From positions 1 to 5,590 of the forward strand of contig DATAYF010000167.1 of assembly GCA_036272735.1 (NCBI GenBank): a stretch of 5,590 nucleotides of DNA, given 5' to 3'. The position numbers and the translations under genes are program-made. Position 1 is the first letter of the stretch. The number at the start of each line of letters is the position of its first letter. The DNA comes from DATAYF01 sp036272735. GTDB lineage: Bacteria; Chloroflexota; Ktedonobacteria; Ktedonobacterales; Ktedonobacteraceae. Positions 4,782 to 5,590 of this stretch are shown one piece after another. The notes beneath the pieces are model-generated. The model saw only the letters and a list, made by a program, of their open reading frames with translations. It did not search any database and was not told the origin of the DNA.

Positions 4782-5590
4782 TGCATACCCTGCTTGATCT
4801 GTCCACCATTTTATGTATTCTTGCTGGCAGCACGATTAACCTCAGGTTACTCCAACGCGTTCAGGATTGGATGCAAAGACGGTTCGTCCAATTTTTTATG
4901 CTCATTATGCCGATTGCGATTGTGGGCATAGGCCTTAGCGACCTGCATCACTTTATTGGGCACCACTGTTTGACCCATCTTGCGCTTTGGGACGATCTCA
5001 TGGGGGTTATATTGCCCTTAGGCATGACGGCGGTTGCCTTTGGGGCCGTCTTTTTAGGACTGTTGCGGCTGGCGTTCATACGGCAGAGTATTGCGAAAGA
5101 CATGGTATCGGCTCCTGCTTTTCTCATCGAAATGGTTGACGATCTCGCGCAAAGTTGCCATGCTCGTCGTCCTCTGTTAAAAGTACGTCAGTATAACCGT
5201 CCGCTTGCGTTTACCTGCGGCTTGCACAGGCCAACAATTGTCGTACCCACCTGGATGCTTGAGCAATTGGATCACCATGAACTCGAAGCGGTCTTAGCGC
5301 ATGAACCAAACATATCGCCTGTCATGATTACCTGACCGTTGTGTGTGCCACCATCTTACGTGATGCTTTTTTCTACATTCCCATGAGCCGCATCGCTTAT
5401 CGCCAGCTCCAACGCGAAAAAGAATTGGTATGCGACGAACAGGTGGTTCACGTTACAAAACGACCAGTGGCCCTGGCGAGCCCTCTCTCAAAACTATGGT
5501 TGCACGCAGCAGAACATTCCTGGTTTGCTCAATTGAGTGTCAAACAATCTCTTGTTGAAGCCGATAGCCCTCTCAATCATCGTATCGAGC
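4781..5590 (+). pseudogene. BlaR1-like M56-family membrane metallopeptidase, frameshifted in its HExxH motif and open at the right edge
   Basis: The first frame runs from ATG 4781 to TGA 5333-5335 (184 residues) with helices near 4-24, 35-53 and 73-100, then the peptidase lead-in AFTCGLHRP.IVVP (143-156) and ELEAVLAHE (167-175), hallmarks of M56 proteases such as BlaR1. It then degenerates to PNISPVMIT. One frame over, from 5308, the family sequence resumes as KHIACHDYLTVV and continues through REKELVCDE (Glu215 and Asp219 in corrected numbering, the third zinc-ligand region) to the window end. One missing base at 5306-5307 explains this: restoring it gives HE-x-KH, the zinc-binding HExxH. 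In the family, the membrane sensor protease triggers loss of its BlaI-type repressor. Translation is coupled to blaI by the TAATG overlap. As sequenced, the protease would lack its active site; a sequencing error is an equal possibility. Confidence 0.85.

Noticed and set aside
5300..5313. Programmed -1 frameshift joining the two M56 frames
   Set aside because: No X-XXY-YYZ slippery heptamer or following stem is seen, and a -1 slip would place proline within the HExxH helix.

Overview
This is a chromosomal-type bacterial segment devoted to heavy-metal handling, with a BlaI-type regulator and membrane-peptidase pair at its right end. Base composition is fairly balanced, Shine-Dalgarno sites are clear, and several promoters look sigma-70-like. 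The mix of a lipoprotein cupredoxin, P1B ATPases, a ZIP carrier and a BlaI/M56 pair would suit a Chloroflexota bacterium of the Ktedonobacteria kind. That assignment is an impression from gene content, not a demonstrated match.

Layout. Positions 1-228 hold the C-terminal end of a Cu(I)-exporting P1B-1 ATPase (copA-like). A hairpin follows, then a small lipoprotein with a type-1 copper (cupredoxin) site at 308-769. A strong promoter (843-871) overlaps an operator resembling SmtB/ArsR sites and drives an ArsR-family repressor (908-1288). That repressor has a complete alpha-5 zinc/cobalt-type metal site. A strong intrinsic terminator and an inverted repeat separate it from a second P1B ATPase (1389-3338). 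This second pump has a CPC motif but an unusual HELSS motif in its last membrane helix. On the minus strand, converging on it, lies a ZIP-family metal carrier (4065 down to 3339). An AT-rich divergent spacer (4066-4316) carries a near-consensus promoter for a BlaI/MecI-type repressor (4317-4781). That gene overlaps by one base a BlaR1-like M56 membrane peptidase, which is open at the right edge.

How the genes work together (inference). The left part reads as copper efflux plus a periplasmic or cell-surface copper-binding protein. The middle reads as a metal-sensing repressor with the efflux ATPase it probably controls. The ZIP carrier would move divalent metal, probably zinc. The BlaI/M56 pair is a separate signalling unit of the regulator-plus-protease type.

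Two genes carry single-base frame disruptions visible in the sequence. The ZIP gene is shifted near its 3' end; restoring the frame puts its stop directly against the ATPase stop. The M56 gene is shifted exactly inside its HExxH zinc motif. These could be sequencing errors or real lesions, and they are the main points to verify. No tRNA, rRNA, CRISPR array, insertion sequence or phage gene was seen.
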